64,000 nt of DNA, from the NCBI RefSeq assembly GCF_025736935.1, contig NZ_CP107048.1:1178001-1242000 (forward strand). Reading direction: 5' to 3'. The position numbers and the translations under genes were made by a program. Below, piece after piece: positions 26,159-35,463 of this stretch (its first letter is position 1; each line of letters opens with the position of its first letter). The notes below the pieces were generated by a model, which worked only from the letters and a program-made list of their open reading frames with translations, did not search any database and had not been told where the DNA came from. The DNA is from Qipengyuania sp. SS22 (GTDB taxonomy: Bacteria; Pseudomonadota; Alphaproteobacteria; Sphingomonadales; Sphingomonadaceae).

Positions 26159-26880
26159 CGGCCAATCCGATCGATTAAAATAGCTGACGTCGAGAGCAAA
26201 GGAGCAAAACGCAAGACACTGTCTAACCGCCGTCGACTAGGTGAGTCCCCCACAACAATAATGTCATTAGGATAAACAATCGGATCTCCGTAGTTACCCC
26301 GCTGGATTGCCTGTATGTTATAGGCTCCTATGTATCGCCTTCCAGCGACACTTCGAAGGATCAGAACATCATCCAACTTGGCGTACTCCGCCAAGCCGCC
26401 TGCTTGATGGACTACACGCAGCAGGGACTGCCGACCAAGAACCGGGTATTCTCCGGGCTCGTTCACTTGCCCTCCAACAGAAACCGTCGGGGGCGGGATC
26501 TGGGACGGAATGACACGCACCTGCGGATTGAGCAAATAGCTACCGCGCAAGAGGTTGGCAATCAACTCGGCGGCCTCGTTGGGGGCCAGCCCCCCGAGAT
26601 CGAGCAAACCGACCAAAGGAAAAGAAATGCGCCCTTCGCCATCGGTCAGATATGTTCCGCTCAAACGTTCAGCACCTACGACTTCGATTTCGAGCGCCTC
26701 TTGGGGACCAATAACATACAGGTTCTCGAGACTAGGCGCAGGTAGCTCCTCTAGCTCTGCAATTTCGATACCAGGCGCCTCGCCATAAGCCCGATCCGTC
26801 ACACACCCCGAAAGCGCAAAAGGCAACATCAACCCAATCATGGCTAATGCAACGTGTCTGATTGATTTTGGTGTCGTCAT
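26155..26880 (-). CDS. wza: Polysaccharide export lipoprotein (Wza/GumB type)
   Basis: Forms the outer-membrane channel for EPS. The 241-residue precursor has a lipoprotein signal with lipobox LSGC (Cys 26). The Poly_export domain (YVIGPQEALEIEVVG, then TDGEGRISFPLVGLLDLGGL) and one or two SLBB repeats (SVGGQVNEPGEYPVLG) follow, and the C-terminus is PLLSTSAILIDRIGR, which could be the outer-membrane helix. It is followed with a 4-base overlap by its partner autokinase. The gene upstream (O-antigen ligase type) ends 70 bases before it. Confidence 0.93.
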   Translation of the reverse strand: MTTPKSIRHVALAMIGLMLPFALSGCVTDRAYGEAPGIEIAELEELPAPSLENLYVIGPQEALEIEVVGAERLSGTYLTDGEGRISFPLVGLLDLGGLAPNEAAELIANLLRGSYLLNPQVRVIPSQIPPPTVSVGGQVNEPGEYPVLGRQSLLRVVHQAGGLAEYAKLDDVLILRSVAGRRYIGAYNIQAIQRGNYGDPIVYPNDIIVVGDSPSRRRLDSVLRFAPLLSTSAILIDRIGR

Positions 26881-26950
26881 GAAGCGCGCCTTAGCGCATT
26901 CTCAGATTGATGAAAGCTCCGTTGCCATAGGAATTTCCACAGGAACCAAG

Positions 26951-28378
26951 CTATTTTATCTTTTCGCCTCGCGCATCGCGCGAAAGTGCGAGTAACAACC
27001 AAACAGTGACTAGCTGAAAAAGTGGGGTTCTCAATGGATAATCGATTAAAGACGCCGCACCTATAAGCGTAAAAACGCTAACCCAAAAAACGGCATCAAT
27101 CCTAAAATTCTGATGCGATGCCATGACGGCAACGCGCTTCACCAGCCAAGCGAGAAGTCCCATAAGAAGGACCCCTGCCAACGCCCCCCCCTCTATAACG
27201 AATTGCGCCCAGTCGTCGTGCGCTTGATTGACATAAGACGACATCAGTAGTGCTGACGGCTCATAAATGTTATAAACTTGCTCAAAGGAACCAAACCCAG
27301 TCCCTAGAAGTAGATGGTTTTCGAGCATCTTCGCAAGAACTGGCCATAATGACCAGCGGAGATCCTCTAAATTATCCCTTGCAAGAATGTCCCGAAAGGC
27401 AGGCGCGCGGTCAAGCGCCAGAAAGGATGCCGCCGTCAGCGTCACGATAACGACCGGAATAGCCAATAGGATGGCTGGCCGCCCATCAAGCGCCCGCTGG
27501 ACTACAGTGCTAGCCCTGCCCCCCTCACGATGACGCGAAGATAAAACAATCATAGTTATCGAAACCAAGCTTGCCCCGATCGCAGCTATAAAACCAGCCC
27601 TTGAACGCCCAACCAAGGCAACGAATAGAATGAAGAAAAAGGCTACAACGTAGACCAGTCGCTCCCATGAAGCATTCGACCCTTGACGCACCCTCAAGCC
27701 CAATAAAGTTACGACCAGCATAGAGCAAGCCGCAAATATTGCGGCGTGGTTCTCATTCGCCAAAATACCTACAGGCGAGCTGCTGTTGGTAACTTCATAG
27801 AAATAGAGAATGCTGGATTTCCCAATGGCGATCTGAAGAAGGCCCAATAATGCATTGAGAACGCCTAGAGCGACAACAATTTGCAATAAGATCAAAGAAG
27901 ACGCGCGCAGAGCAATTGCCGAAAAGAGGCCGGCTGCAGGCACAACAAGACTGCCGAGCACGTTCCAAGTTCGCACTGGTGCTAGCGTTAAAGGCCGCCA
28001 AACTCCTTCCTGGCCAAGCACAGCGTCCAATTGAGAAACTTCGAGTCGTTGCGGGAAGCTCTGCCATAGCAATGGCGGCAACGGCACGAGCTGCAAAGCA
28101 ACAATTAACGCGAAGGAACCGAAAAGGACAACCAGCGAGCGCTCAGCCTTAAGTCTTTCTTTGGTCAAAAAAAACAGCGAGAGAACGAGGAATATCGCGG
28201 ACAGTGTCCGCAGCGGTAAGATTTGGATTGCATCAAACCTGGAGGCCCCCCCGGTGAACGCTACCGTGGTCGCCAAAAGTCCGAGCAGTATCCAGCCTCT
28301 GCTTACGTCCTGATCCGATGTTTTTAGTTGCCCTTCTCGCTCACCAGCACCTGCCATCCTCAGCGTCATCCCTGCCAT
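26951..28378 (-). CDS. O-antigen ligase / EPS polymerase family membrane protein
   Basis: A 475-residue polytopic protein with about 11-12 TM helices and the large periplasmic loop of the Wzy_C / O-antigen ligase family (GTGFGSFEQVYNIYEP, then NQAHDDWAQFVIEGG). The motif N-x-A-H-x-D-x-x-Q is the family's hallmark. Family members either ligate O-antigen to lipid A-core or polymerise EPS repeat units. Position right before the wza-wzc pair favours EPS polymerase. ATGs at 28378, 28369 and 28357 are all possible starts; the last has GAGG next to it. The degenerate IS3 element lies about 210 bases upstream. Confidence 0.87.
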   Translation of the reverse strand: MAGMTLRMAGAGEREGQLKTSDQDVSRGWILLGLLATTVAFTGGASRFDAIQILPLRTLSAIFLVLSLFFLTKERLKAERSLVVLFGSFALIVALQLVPLPPLLWQSFPQRLEVSQLDAVLGQEGVWRPLTLAPVRTWNVLGSLVVPAAGLFSAIALRASSLILLQIVVALGVLNALLGLLQIAIGKSSILYFYEVTNSSSPVGILANENHAAIFAACSMLVVTLLGLRVRQGSNASWERLVYVVAFFFILFVALVGRSRAGFIAAIGASLVSITMIVLSSRHREGGRASTVVQRALDGRPAILLAIPVVIVTLTAASFLALDRAPAFRDILARDNLEDLRWSLWPVLAKMLENHLLLGTGFGSFEQVYNIYEPSALLMSSYVNQAHDDWAQFVIEGGALAGVLLMGLLAWLVKRVAVMASHQNFRIDAVFWVSVFTLIGAASLIDYPLRTPLFQLVTVWLLLALSRDARGEKIK

Positions 28379-28614
28379 TTAATAATGCGCAACTGCCGTG
28401 CGTCCAGACGATTCAAAAATGCATTGGTCATGCCGCAGTCAATAAGTCTAGGCCCATATGGCGCGGACAGCGTCATATCCACAAATACCAGAAAGCCCGC
28501 CTATACCGCGAAAAAGCCTTCATGAAACTGCGACTTATCAAGCCGCCCCTTGCCCATTCTTTACGGCAGGAAGCGGCACCAATGACATGACCCCCGGCTT
28601 TCCTCCAGCTGGGA

Positions 28615-29525
28615 TTAGAACCGAACGGTTGTTTTGCGCATCAGCGCGGTTGAAGCAATGAGCTGCATAGCGGAGCCCCTAGAGCGTAGCAAAGCAGGCC
28701 ATTGCTTATCCAGTTTGGCGGCGAACGCCGCTTGGGTTGCGAAGACGATGGATGAGTGAGGTCTCTCCAGAGTGTAGTCTTCCATCCAGGCCGCGATCTC
28801 GAGCTCGGCATGAACCATGTTGGAGAACAGCGTCTCGTTGAAAAGCTCGTCCCGCATCCGACAATTGAAGCTCTCGACATAACCGTTCTGCATCGGCCTT
28901 CCCGGCGCGATGTGATGCCGCTGCACGCCGATCTTGCCACACCAAGCCAGCACCGCATTACGGGTGAGCTCCGTGCCATTGTGACTGACGATCATGTTGG
29001 GCTTGCCACGCTGGGCGATCAGCTCGGTCAGTTTGCGTACCACTCGGCGACCGAAGATCGAGGTGTCGGGCACCGCTGCCAAACAGTCACTCGTCACGTC
29101 ATCAACCACGTTGAGTACGCGGAACCGCCTTCCCGTCGCTATCTGGTCATGGACGAAGCCAAAGCCACAGCGCTGGTTTGGAAGAGGGAGCACCGGAGTC
29201 GGCGTCCTTGTGCCTACAGCACGCTTGCGGCTGCGTCGTCGCCTCACCGCCAAGCTTCCTCCTTGCAGACCTTCTATGTCTTCTAACGGTTGACCATGAT
29301 TCCATCCCGGCGCAGCAGCATACGCAGACGGCGATAACCGGACTGCCGAAGCTGTGTGACCAGTTCGCGCAGCTTCTCGCGAAGCGCAGCGTCATAGTCC
29401 CGCTCGGCACGATAATGTACGCGCTTGCGATCGGCATCGATAACACGGCACGCCCGCCGATCGCTCATCCCATGGCATGCTTGGAGAAAAGCGGCATCCA
29501 CCCACTTCACGGCGGCCGACACCAC
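28615..29525 (-). pseudogene. IS3 transposase orfB, frameshifted
   Basis: Two fragments of one DDE transposase are in different frames. 29525-29283 encodes CHGMSDRRACRVIDADRKRV and [18 protein letters not shown], the HTH_21-type N-terminal part. 29253-28615 encodes the integrase core with [31 protein letters not shown], and [19 protein letters not shown]. The aspartate of the usual SDNG motif has become histidine (SHNG), removing a catalytic residue. The frameshift plus this loss means it cannot be active. Confidence 0.88.
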
Positions 29526-29785
29526 TTTTTTGTAAGCAGATCCTTTAGAGCTACTTTATCGAGCATCGTGTCGGCCAGCAGCCACTTCAGCTTCGCGTTC
29601 TCGCTCTAGAGCTCCCGCAGACCTCGAGCCTCAGATACCTCCAGCCCGCCATACTTGCCTTTCGAGTTGTAGTACGTCGCTTCAGACGCCCCATACCGAC
29701 GGGCCAGACAGCGGTCTTCGCGTCCCACTCAGCCTCCTTCAAAAATTCGAATGATGCGCTCCTGGGAAAACTTCTTACCCTTCAT
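29526..29785 (-). pseudogene. IS3 orfA remnant with stop codons and frameshifts
   Basis: The minus strand from ATG 29785 reads MKGKKFSQERIIRIF as IS3 OrfA proteins do. It then shifts frame near 29745, resumes at ARRYGASEATYYNSKGKYGG, and has an in-frame TAG where a glutamate is expected before SENAKLKWLLAD. The end keeps the A6G heptamer (29525-29531 region) that drives programmed -1 frameshifting into OrfB in this family. Confidence 0.8.
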
Positions 29786-30077
29786 CGCCTATCCGTCCCT
29801 CAAGCCAGCCTTTAATCAGGTTTGAATGCAATCAGGGGCTCACGCCAGCGAGGCTGAATAGTAAATCCGACTTTCTATTGGCATATCCGTGAGTTCGAAT
29901 TCAAAAGTAAGCATACGGTATGGATTTCTTCGCCACGGCCTTCGTTCTTTTGCTCGAGTTTTTAAGAGGCAAGCCTGCCCGACGAAGAAAATTTAATTTC
30001 AACGCCGCAAGGACAGTCGATGAGTGTGGCCCTGATTTCAGGACCCGCAAGTTACGGCGACCTTATTAGAAAAACTC

Positions 30078-31334
30078 CTAATGAGAGATATCTAACGATT
30101 TAAGCCGCGAGGCCTTCAACGCGGAGTAAATCGCCATGCTGGATATTGACAAAACTAGCGTGATCGCTGCGCCAGTCGCACCGTAGGCTGACATCAGAAA
30201 GTAACCCGGATAGATGGTCATTACCGCGCCAATCAGCGACTGCACGATGACATCGTTCATGCGTTTTATCGCCTTCAGGAACGCGACCGTCAGAGCCTGC
30301 GCAGCCGAAAGCGCCGGGATGATTGAGAGCACGAGAAGAGAATAAAACACTGGCTCCGGATCGGAACTGTATAGAAAGCCAATGATCTCCTGCCCGAAGA
30401 ACCAGAACGATCCGAACAACCCAATGCTGAGACCAGTAAATGCGAGTATCAGCAACCAAATGAACTTCCAGCTCTCATGAGCCTCTCCACGGTACGAGGA
30501 AACCGCGAACTTTGGCAGCAGCAGGTTGACCAGCGTTACAATCAGGTATCGAAACGGCATCAGGAGGTTGGACGCCATGCGGTAACTAGCCACTTGGTCG
30601 AGCGTGCCCCACACGCCCAGCAGCGAATACAAGGCATTGTCCGGAACCCATTTCAGCGAACCAGCAACCAGCCCCTGCGTCGCGAAGGTGCGGTGGAAGA
30701 CCCACAGTTCCTGCCGGTCCAGCGCCGCAGTGGTCGGACGCAAGGCTTCGTGGAGAACCTTGAGGAAGAACAGGATTGCAAGCGAGCCTGCAAGCGATGC
30801 TGCGCCAAGGCTGGTGAGGATGAAATCGATCGTGATAGCATCGGAGAAGTACGCTGCAACCACTGCAGCGGCGTAGGAAACGACGTAGACGACCGAGCCC
30901 ACCAACGCGATGCTCACTCGGTCGATCGAATAACACAGGCGCTTGGCCATCATCAACATGGCGAAGCTGACGAATACGAATATGAGAATCAGGCAGATTT
31001 CGATATTTTGCGCCGATGCGCTGCAAATGATGAGATAGCCTAGTGATCCCACTGCACCCAGAATAACCGACAGGCGCAAGAACAAGCTGACGACATAAAG
31101 AAAATAGCGCCGGAAATGCTCACGACCCGTCTCGGGTAGGTTGACGGCAAAGGCATCCATGAACATCGCGTTGGACACCATCTGGTAGAGTACCACGAAG
31201 GTGTAGATCACCGCTAGAAGCGCGTATTCCTTTCGCGGCATCAACGACTCCAGCACAATGAAGTTGAGCGATGCCGACAGGCCGTAGACGACTTGGTCGG
31301 CCAATGCCCAGACATAGGAGAGCTTGAGTTTCAC
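30078..31334 (-). CDS. wzx: Polysaccharide flippase (Wzx-like, MATE/MOP superfamily)
   Basis: A 418-residue membrane protein with about 12 TM helices and no large soluble domain. In Wzy-type EPS pathways this class flips undecaprenyl-linked repeat units across the inner membrane. The arrangement of segments (WALADQVVYGLSASLNFIVLE at the first helix, the paired mid-protein helices, and a C-terminal GATGAAITLVLS helix) fits the Wzx group. Its ATG overlaps the stop of the upstream GT4 gene by 4 bases. After its stop there are 235 non-coding bases and then the IS remnant. Confidence 0.82.
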   Translation of the reverse strand: MKLKLSYVWALADQVVYGLSASLNFIVLESLMPRKEYALLAVIYTFVVLYQMVSNAMFMDAFAVNLPETGREHFRRYFLYVVSLFLRLSVILGAVGSLGYLIICSASAQNIEICLILIFVFVSFAMLMMAKRLCYSIDRVSIALVGSVVYVVSYAAAVVAAYFSDAITIDFILTSLGAASLAGSLAILFFLKVLHEALRPTTAALDRQELWVFHRTFATQGLVAGSLKWVPDNALYSLLGVWGTLDQVASYRMASNLLMPFRYLIVTLVNLLLPKFAVSSYRGEAHESWKFIWLLILAFTGLSIGLFGSFWFFGQEIIGFLYSSDPEPVFYSLLVLSIIPALSAAQALTVAFLKAIKRMNDVIVQSLIGAVMTIYPGYFLMSAYGATGAAITLVLSISSMAIYSALKASRLKSLDISH

Positions 31335-32431
31335 TTGAGCCTAACGCTTGGCAGGAGGTCGCGGAAGATGATGCGGTTAATGGCATCGCTTTCGAAAGCC
31401 TTCTCGGCATAGCGCCGGCCCACCTCGCCCATCTCGGCGATCCTGTCGGTGTTCTCGGCGAAGTATATCATCTTGTCCGCTAGCGCCTGGCTGTCCCGGC
31501 TCTTCACGACAAAGCCCGTCACGCCGTCATCAATTTGCTCGCCGCAACCGGGCGCTTCAGTCGTAATGACAGGGCAGGCCATGCTCAGCGATTCTTGGAT
31601 CGAACGCGGAAGGCCCTCGGGATAGAACGTCGGCAGTACCAGTACCGCGTGACGGTGGAAGAATGGGCGCGTGTCGGGCTGGAATCCGAGCCAGTCGACA
31701 TGCCCCTCGCGATCCCAGCTTTCGATTTCCTCACGTGTGGCAGAATCAACGTTTTCGTCCACATCGCCGATGACGGTGCACTCGACCTCGGGATACTTAG
31801 CGCGAACCTTTTCCGACGCTCTGACGAATTCGACGACCCCCTTGCTCTTGAGCAGGCGGCCGCAGAATATGAAGCGCAGCGGCTGTTCGTCGTAGTCGTG
31901 CGGCGCGTAATAATCGATGTCGAGGCCAATGCCGTTCAACTGCGTCACCCGGCCCGCCTTGCTGCCCATCAGCCCACCCGCGAAAGCGCGATCTTCCTTG
32001 TTGAGAACGAAAACCCGGTCGGAAAAGGGCAACACAGCGCGGAGGGTAGTGGTCACCGCCCGCTTCACAGCCTGGCGCTTGAAGCTGAACGGTGCATTCT
32101 CGCCGAACAGCATGCCGCGCCCTTCTATCATCGAATAGACGGTGGGCACCTTGGCGATTTTCGCGGCAATGTTGGAGACCACGATGGGCTTGAGGAAATA
32201 GCAGAACACGACATCGATGTTCAGGCGCTTGAACTGCCTGACGAGATCCCTGATCGAGACAAGCGCGCCCAGCGGATTTGTGCCCGATCGCTCATGCTCG
32301 AAGTCCACCGGCGTCGCCCCTAGATCTTCGATGGCCTTGCGACTTTGCGCGTCGTAATCGGGCGCGAAGCAATGCACGCGAAAACCGTGCTCGATCAGAA
32401 AGGTGATCATGTGTCCGCGAAACTTTTGCAT
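31331..32431 (-). CDS. Glycosyltransferase family 4
   Basis: A retaining GT-B glycosyltransferase that would add a sugar to the lipid-linked EPS intermediate on the cytosolic face. The donor-binding half has FIFCGRLLKSKGVVEFV, CTVIGDVDE, and FYPEGLPRSIQESLSMACPVITT with the family's E-x7-E motif. The N-terminal half contains VVFCYFLKPIVVSNIAA and YSMIEGRG. The first in-frame ATG is at 32431, but the conserved beta-strand/loop KNFAIVGNAAFT lies upstream of it in the same frame, back to an in-frame TGA about 50-60 bases before the ATG, and contains no ATG, GTG or TTG. The true start may therefore be non-standard (see findings). Confidence 0.87.
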   Translation of the reverse strand: MQKFRGHMITFLIEHGFRVHCFAPDYDAQSRKAIEDLGATPVDFEHERSGTNPLGALVSIRDLVRQFKRLNIDVVFCYFLKPIVVSNIAAKIAKVPTVYSMIEGRGMLFGENAPFSFKRQAVKRAVTTTLRAVLPFSDRVFVLNKEDRAFAGGLMGSKAGRVTQLNGIGLDIDYYAPHDYDEQPLRFIFCGRLLKSKGVVEFVRASEKVRAKYPEVECTVIGDVDENVDSATREEIESWDREGHVDWLGFQPDTRPFFHRHAVLVLPTFYPEGLPRSIQESLSMACPVITTEAPGCGEQIDDGVTGFVVKSRDSQALADKMIYFAENTDRIAEMGEVGRRYAEKAFESDAINRIIFRDLLPSVRLK

Positions 32432-32499
32432 CGTAAATGCGGCGTTCCCGACAATGGCGAAGTTTTTAGAGATGGGGCCCCCCTCAGTTCAATTTGCCG

Positions 32500-33531
32500 C
32501 TATAGCATGCGGATGCGCGATTGCAGGCGACGCAGTTGCAAAGCTATGAAAACTCGACTAAACTTGGCTTTAAGCCATCCGTCCGTCCCTTCCGTGAAAG
32601 CACGGTAGCCATCTGTCCAGATGCGCGTTTCGGCAAGCCGCAACAATTCGTATAGGACAAGCCGTTCGCGCAAGGCGCCTTGCTCCTGCGCAGTATGGCC
32701 GGCACCGGCTAGATATTCGTCAATAAAGCCCTGAACCAGCTCCTCGACCGGAGCGTCAGACGCCAAGGCGATGGCCGGATTCGCCATCAACATTGCGCGG
32801 GCCATGCCGATGGCGAAAATCGCCGCGTCGCGAAGCGGCGAAACCGAATCGACAGGATGAGAAAAATCGATGACGTGAATTGTGCCAGCCGCATCGAAGA
32901 TCAGGTTCTTGGGCGAAAAATCGCCGTGAATCGAGACCGCCGGCTCGTTCTTGCCAGATGCCAGCCGATTAAGCGCTTCCGCGTTGCGCCGGGCAAACCT
33001 AGGAAATTCGGCGGACACATCGCGCACCAGATCGGCTGCAGGCTGTCGCAAGGCCTCGTCCGGCCGGGGTTCGGAGGAGTGATGGATGGTTGCGAGCGCG
33101 CGCACCGCCTGCCTTACGTAGTCGAGTTGCGCAGCGCGATCCGGGTTGCACTGCAGTAAGATGTCGAGCCGCGTCCCTTCGACAAATTCCATTAATGCGG
33201 CGTCGTATTGCTCATCGATGTAGTGCGATTGGGGAACCGAAAACGCCCCTTTAATGTCGGAACCGGCGACGGCGTTCATGCGCAGGGCGGCGCCGCGGAC
33301 TTCGTGCGAATCCGGATTGCGATTGACCTTGAGCAGGTAACGTTTCCCTGCCCCCTCCGCGCGTAGGCAGACACTGTTCCGGTTGTCGACGATCCTCCGG
33401 ACATCGGTGAACGGCACCCCCATCTGCTCGCCAGCCCTATCAAGAACCGTAAGCCCAATACGCTCGCATTCATCGGAAGAGCGAAGTTTCTCGGCATCGA
33501 ATAGCACTCGCCTCGCATTGGCGATGATCAT
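32500..33531 (-). CDS. APH-type phosphotransferase
   Basis: A 343-residue protein kinase-like small-molecule kinase. The N-lobe has YLLKVNRNPDSHEVRG, and the catalytic loop HGDFSPKNLIFD and the DFG-like metal motif VIDFSHP follow. Members of the APH/choline-kinase fold phosphorylate hydroxyl groups on sugars, choline or amino alcohols. Its start overlaps the stop of the P-loop kinase gene by 4 bases (ATGA), and the GT4 gene follows, so it is an integral part of the EPS operon. No substrate can be read from the sequence; a polysaccharide or sugar substituent is the natural guess. Confidence 0.78.
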   Translation of the reverse strand: MIIANARRVLFDAEKLRSSDECERIGLTVLDRAGEQMGVPFTDVRRIVDNRNSVCLRAEGAGKRYLLKVNRNPDSHEVRGAALRMNAVAGSDIKGAFSVPQSHYIDEQYDAALMEFVEGTRLDILLQCNPDRAAQLDYVRQAVRALATIHHSSEPRPDEALRQPAADLVRDVSAEFPRFARRNAEALNRLASGKNEPAVSIHGDFSPKNLIFDAAGTIHVIDFSHPVDSVSPLRDAAIFAIGMARAMLMANPAIALASDAPVEELVQGFIDEYLAGAGHTAQEQGALRERLVLYELLRLAETRIWTDGYRAFTEGTDGWLKAKFSRVFIALQLRRLQSRIRML

Positions 33532-34181
33532 TCTGAGCGGCCTTCGTCCAGTGCCGCCTCGATCCTTGCGATGACCTGCGCCTTGTCGGCGCTGCCGGTG
33601 TCGATCGAAATCGTGTTCAGCCCCATCCGTTCGAGCTCGGCGATCATCGCGCGATGTAGTCCGAGCTTTTCGGTGTATTTTTCGAACGAAGAGTCGACAT
33701 CGACCTGTCGGTGGTAGGTGGTCTGCGCATCGGCTTCCAAATTTGCAAGCAAGGCCGGCCGGGGGACCATCGGTTCGAGCAGTCGGAAGAATCCTTCTGA
33801 AACGCCATAGCGCTGCTGCAGGCGGACGAAGTCGTCATAAAAGTAGCGGTCGAACACCAGGTAGTCCCGCAAGGAGAAGCGGGCCTTATTCGCCCTTATG
33901 GCAAGTAGTGTGAGCATGAGGTAAGCTGCCAGCTTCTTCATCGTTGACGGACGCGCCGGTCTGCCCTTGGCTTTAGCAAATTGCGCTTCCTCGGTTGCCG
34001 CATTGTGTTTCGTGCTCTCCATGGGCCGCCGAAAAGAATTCACAACGCGCGCGAAAATACTGTCGAACTGGTGCTGGTACTCGGCATCGTACCCCGCCGC
34101 GGAAAGGCTGGCCTGCAAGTTGCGTGCGGAGGTAGTTTTGCCGGAGCCGTCGATACCGGTGATTGCTATGATCTTTGCCAT
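33528..34181 (-). CDS. Thymidylate-kinase-like P-loop kinase
   Basis: The 217-residue protein has ITGIDGSGKTTSARNL (P-loop at about 8-15), a DRYFYDDFVRLQQRYG segment like the DRY/DR motif of dTMP kinases, and a lid-like basic stretch. ATG 34181 (MAKIIAIT) is preceded by AGGTGG and overlaps the previous gene by 16 bases; the upstream frame extension is not credible. A second thymidylate kinase inside an EPS operon is unlikely to serve DNA synthesis. Related dTMP-kinase-like proteins occur in surface-polysaccharide clusters, with undefined roles. Substrate unknown. Confidence 0.78.
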   Translation of the reverse strand: MAKIIAITGIDGSGKTTSARNLQASLSAAGYDAEYQHQFDSIFARVVNSFRRPMESTKHNAATEEAQFAKAKGRPARPSTMKKLAAYLMLTLLAIRANKARFSLRDYLVFDRYFYDDFVRLQQRYGVSEGFFRLLEPMVPRPALLANLEADAQTTYHRQVDVDSSFEKYTEKLGLHRAMIAELERMGLNTISIDTGSADKAQVIARIEAALDEGRSE

Positions 34182-35419
34182 TGTCCACCTGTGACCCCGT
34201 GGTTTGCGCGCGCCCCTTGGCGTTCGCCCGAAGAAAAAGCAACCAGCACGAGTATCCATACGAACTTGGTCCGGTGCCTGAGCGCCACTCCGTCATTAAC
34301 CGTGTTGAGCCCAAAGATCAGGCATAGCAGTAAGTATCCGGCATAGAGAAATACCCGCGGATCGCGCCCCTCGCGCCTGTGGAGCGAACGTATCGCCATA
34401 ATATGGAGCATCATTTGCAGCACCAAATCGCTCACCTTTATCAGGGTAGCGCCGCTGGCCACGCTAATTTCCCAAGGGAACGGCGAAAAGATCAAACGGA
34501 TCGTCATGTAGATGGCCGCGAAAGCCTGATCGATCACGGGGATCCCGATGGTGCTTTCGGGATAAACGTAGGCCCCTTCGCCGCGGGACTTCGCTTCTTG
34601 GGCATTCGCTAAAGAATCAAAGCTGATCGAACCTGAGGATTCGTCCAGCAGTCGAGCGACACGCGGAATCGACTGGATTAAGTCAGTATTTAGAAGGAAT
34701 GCGAGAGCAACCGCCACGAACACAAGGGCAAATAGATTCAGCGGTCGGAGGATTGCTTTGAACGATATCGTCACATGGGCGGCCCAGGCGATGAGAATGA
34801 TCGCAAGGGCAGCCAGTCCGATATGCAGGTAGATCGCAACCGCGATCGATATAAGCAGCGTCGGGTTTGTCATGACGCCAAGGCTGCGCGGTTGAGATAT
34901 CAGGACTCGGAAGAACAGCGCAATTACCGCGTAGATCAGCGCCTCGCGCATAGGCACGGCCGAGTACAACAAGATGATCGGATTGATCGCCAAGACCACA
35001 GCGATCAGAAATATCTTCCGCCTGTCTAACCCCAGTATCTTAGCTGCAAGCATAATATTGTAAGCGGCGAACGTCGTAAAAGCGGTGTTGACGAGGGGGA
35101 TCAGCGCTACGTTATATCCGTCGACATAGAACAGTAGCCCAAGGAAGTTGGAATACGCGTAGCGCGCCGTGAATGGGAGAAATTCGATCCCTGTCCAACC
35201 CCATGCGGCGGCCAGCTGCAGACCGATGGCCTCAAAAGTGACAGCATCGACATCGGCCCCCGGAAGGGGGCCCCATGTATTGTTTACCAAGCCAACCACG
35301 ATCTTGAGCGCTACGCTGAAATAAGTGATCAGTAGGATGTTGCCGCCAAACTCCGCCCGCATCTTTTGCAAGATGGTGAAGATCGCCAGCAGCGAGAGTA
35401 GTGTGAACAACGGAAACAT
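34166..35419 (-). CDS. Polytopic membrane protein, candidate EPS polymerase
   Basis: A 417-residue protein with about 10 TM helices. It has a periplasmic-type loop after the first helices (NTWGPLPGADVDAVTFE), repeated hydrophobic segments with LSLLAIFTI and LFALVFVAVALAFLL, a soluble loop with SSGSISFDSLANAQEAKSRGE, and a C-terminal NDGVALRHRTKFVWILV motif. The R-H-R-x-K-F motif in the last helix is common in EpsG/Wzy-like polymerases from sphingomonads and others, from memory. It overlaps the P-loop kinase by 16 bases. It would be the second polymerase-type gene in the cluster. Confidence 0.72.
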   Translation of the reverse strand: MFPLFTLLSLLAIFTILQKMRAEFGGNILLITYFSVALKIVVGLVNNTWGPLPGADVDAVTFEAIGLQLAAAWGWTGIEFLPFTARYAYSNFLGLLFYVDGYNVALIPLVNTAFTTFAAYNIMLAAKILGLDRRKIFLIAVVLAINPIILLYSAVPMREALIYAVIALFFRVLISQPRSLGVMTNPTLLISIAVAIYLHIGLAALAIILIAWAAHVTISFKAILRPLNLFALVFVAVALAFLLNTDLIQSIPRVARLLDESSGSISFDSLANAQEAKSRGEGAYVYPESTIGIPVIDQAFAAIYMTIRLIFSPFPWEISVASGATLIKVSDLVLQMMLHIMAIRSLHRREGRDPRVFLYAGYLLLCLIFGLNTVNDGVALRHRTKFVWILVLVAFSSGERQGARANHGVTGGQWQRS

Positions 35420-35463
35420 GACCTAGCGAGCCGATTTTCTTTGGAGATAATGCAACAGTGGGG

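Larger units (their letters stand above)
28588..29842 (-). mobile_element. Degenerate IS3-family insertion sequence
   Basis: About 1255 bases, the normal IS3 size. Imperfect terminal inverted repeats are readable: TGACCCCCGGCTTTCC at the left and its counterpart TGAGCCCCTGATTGC when the right end is reverse-complemented (about 21 of the first 32 positions agree). Inside are an orfA remnant, an A6G slippery site and an orfB remnant, all on the minus strand and disrupted. No clear target-site duplication is visible. It sits between the flippase gene and the O-antigen-ligase gene of the EPS cluster. Confidence 0.88.

Noticed and set aside
29821..29880. Target-site duplication at the IS3 ends
   Set aside because: The bases just outside 28588 and 29842 do not match, so none is claimed.
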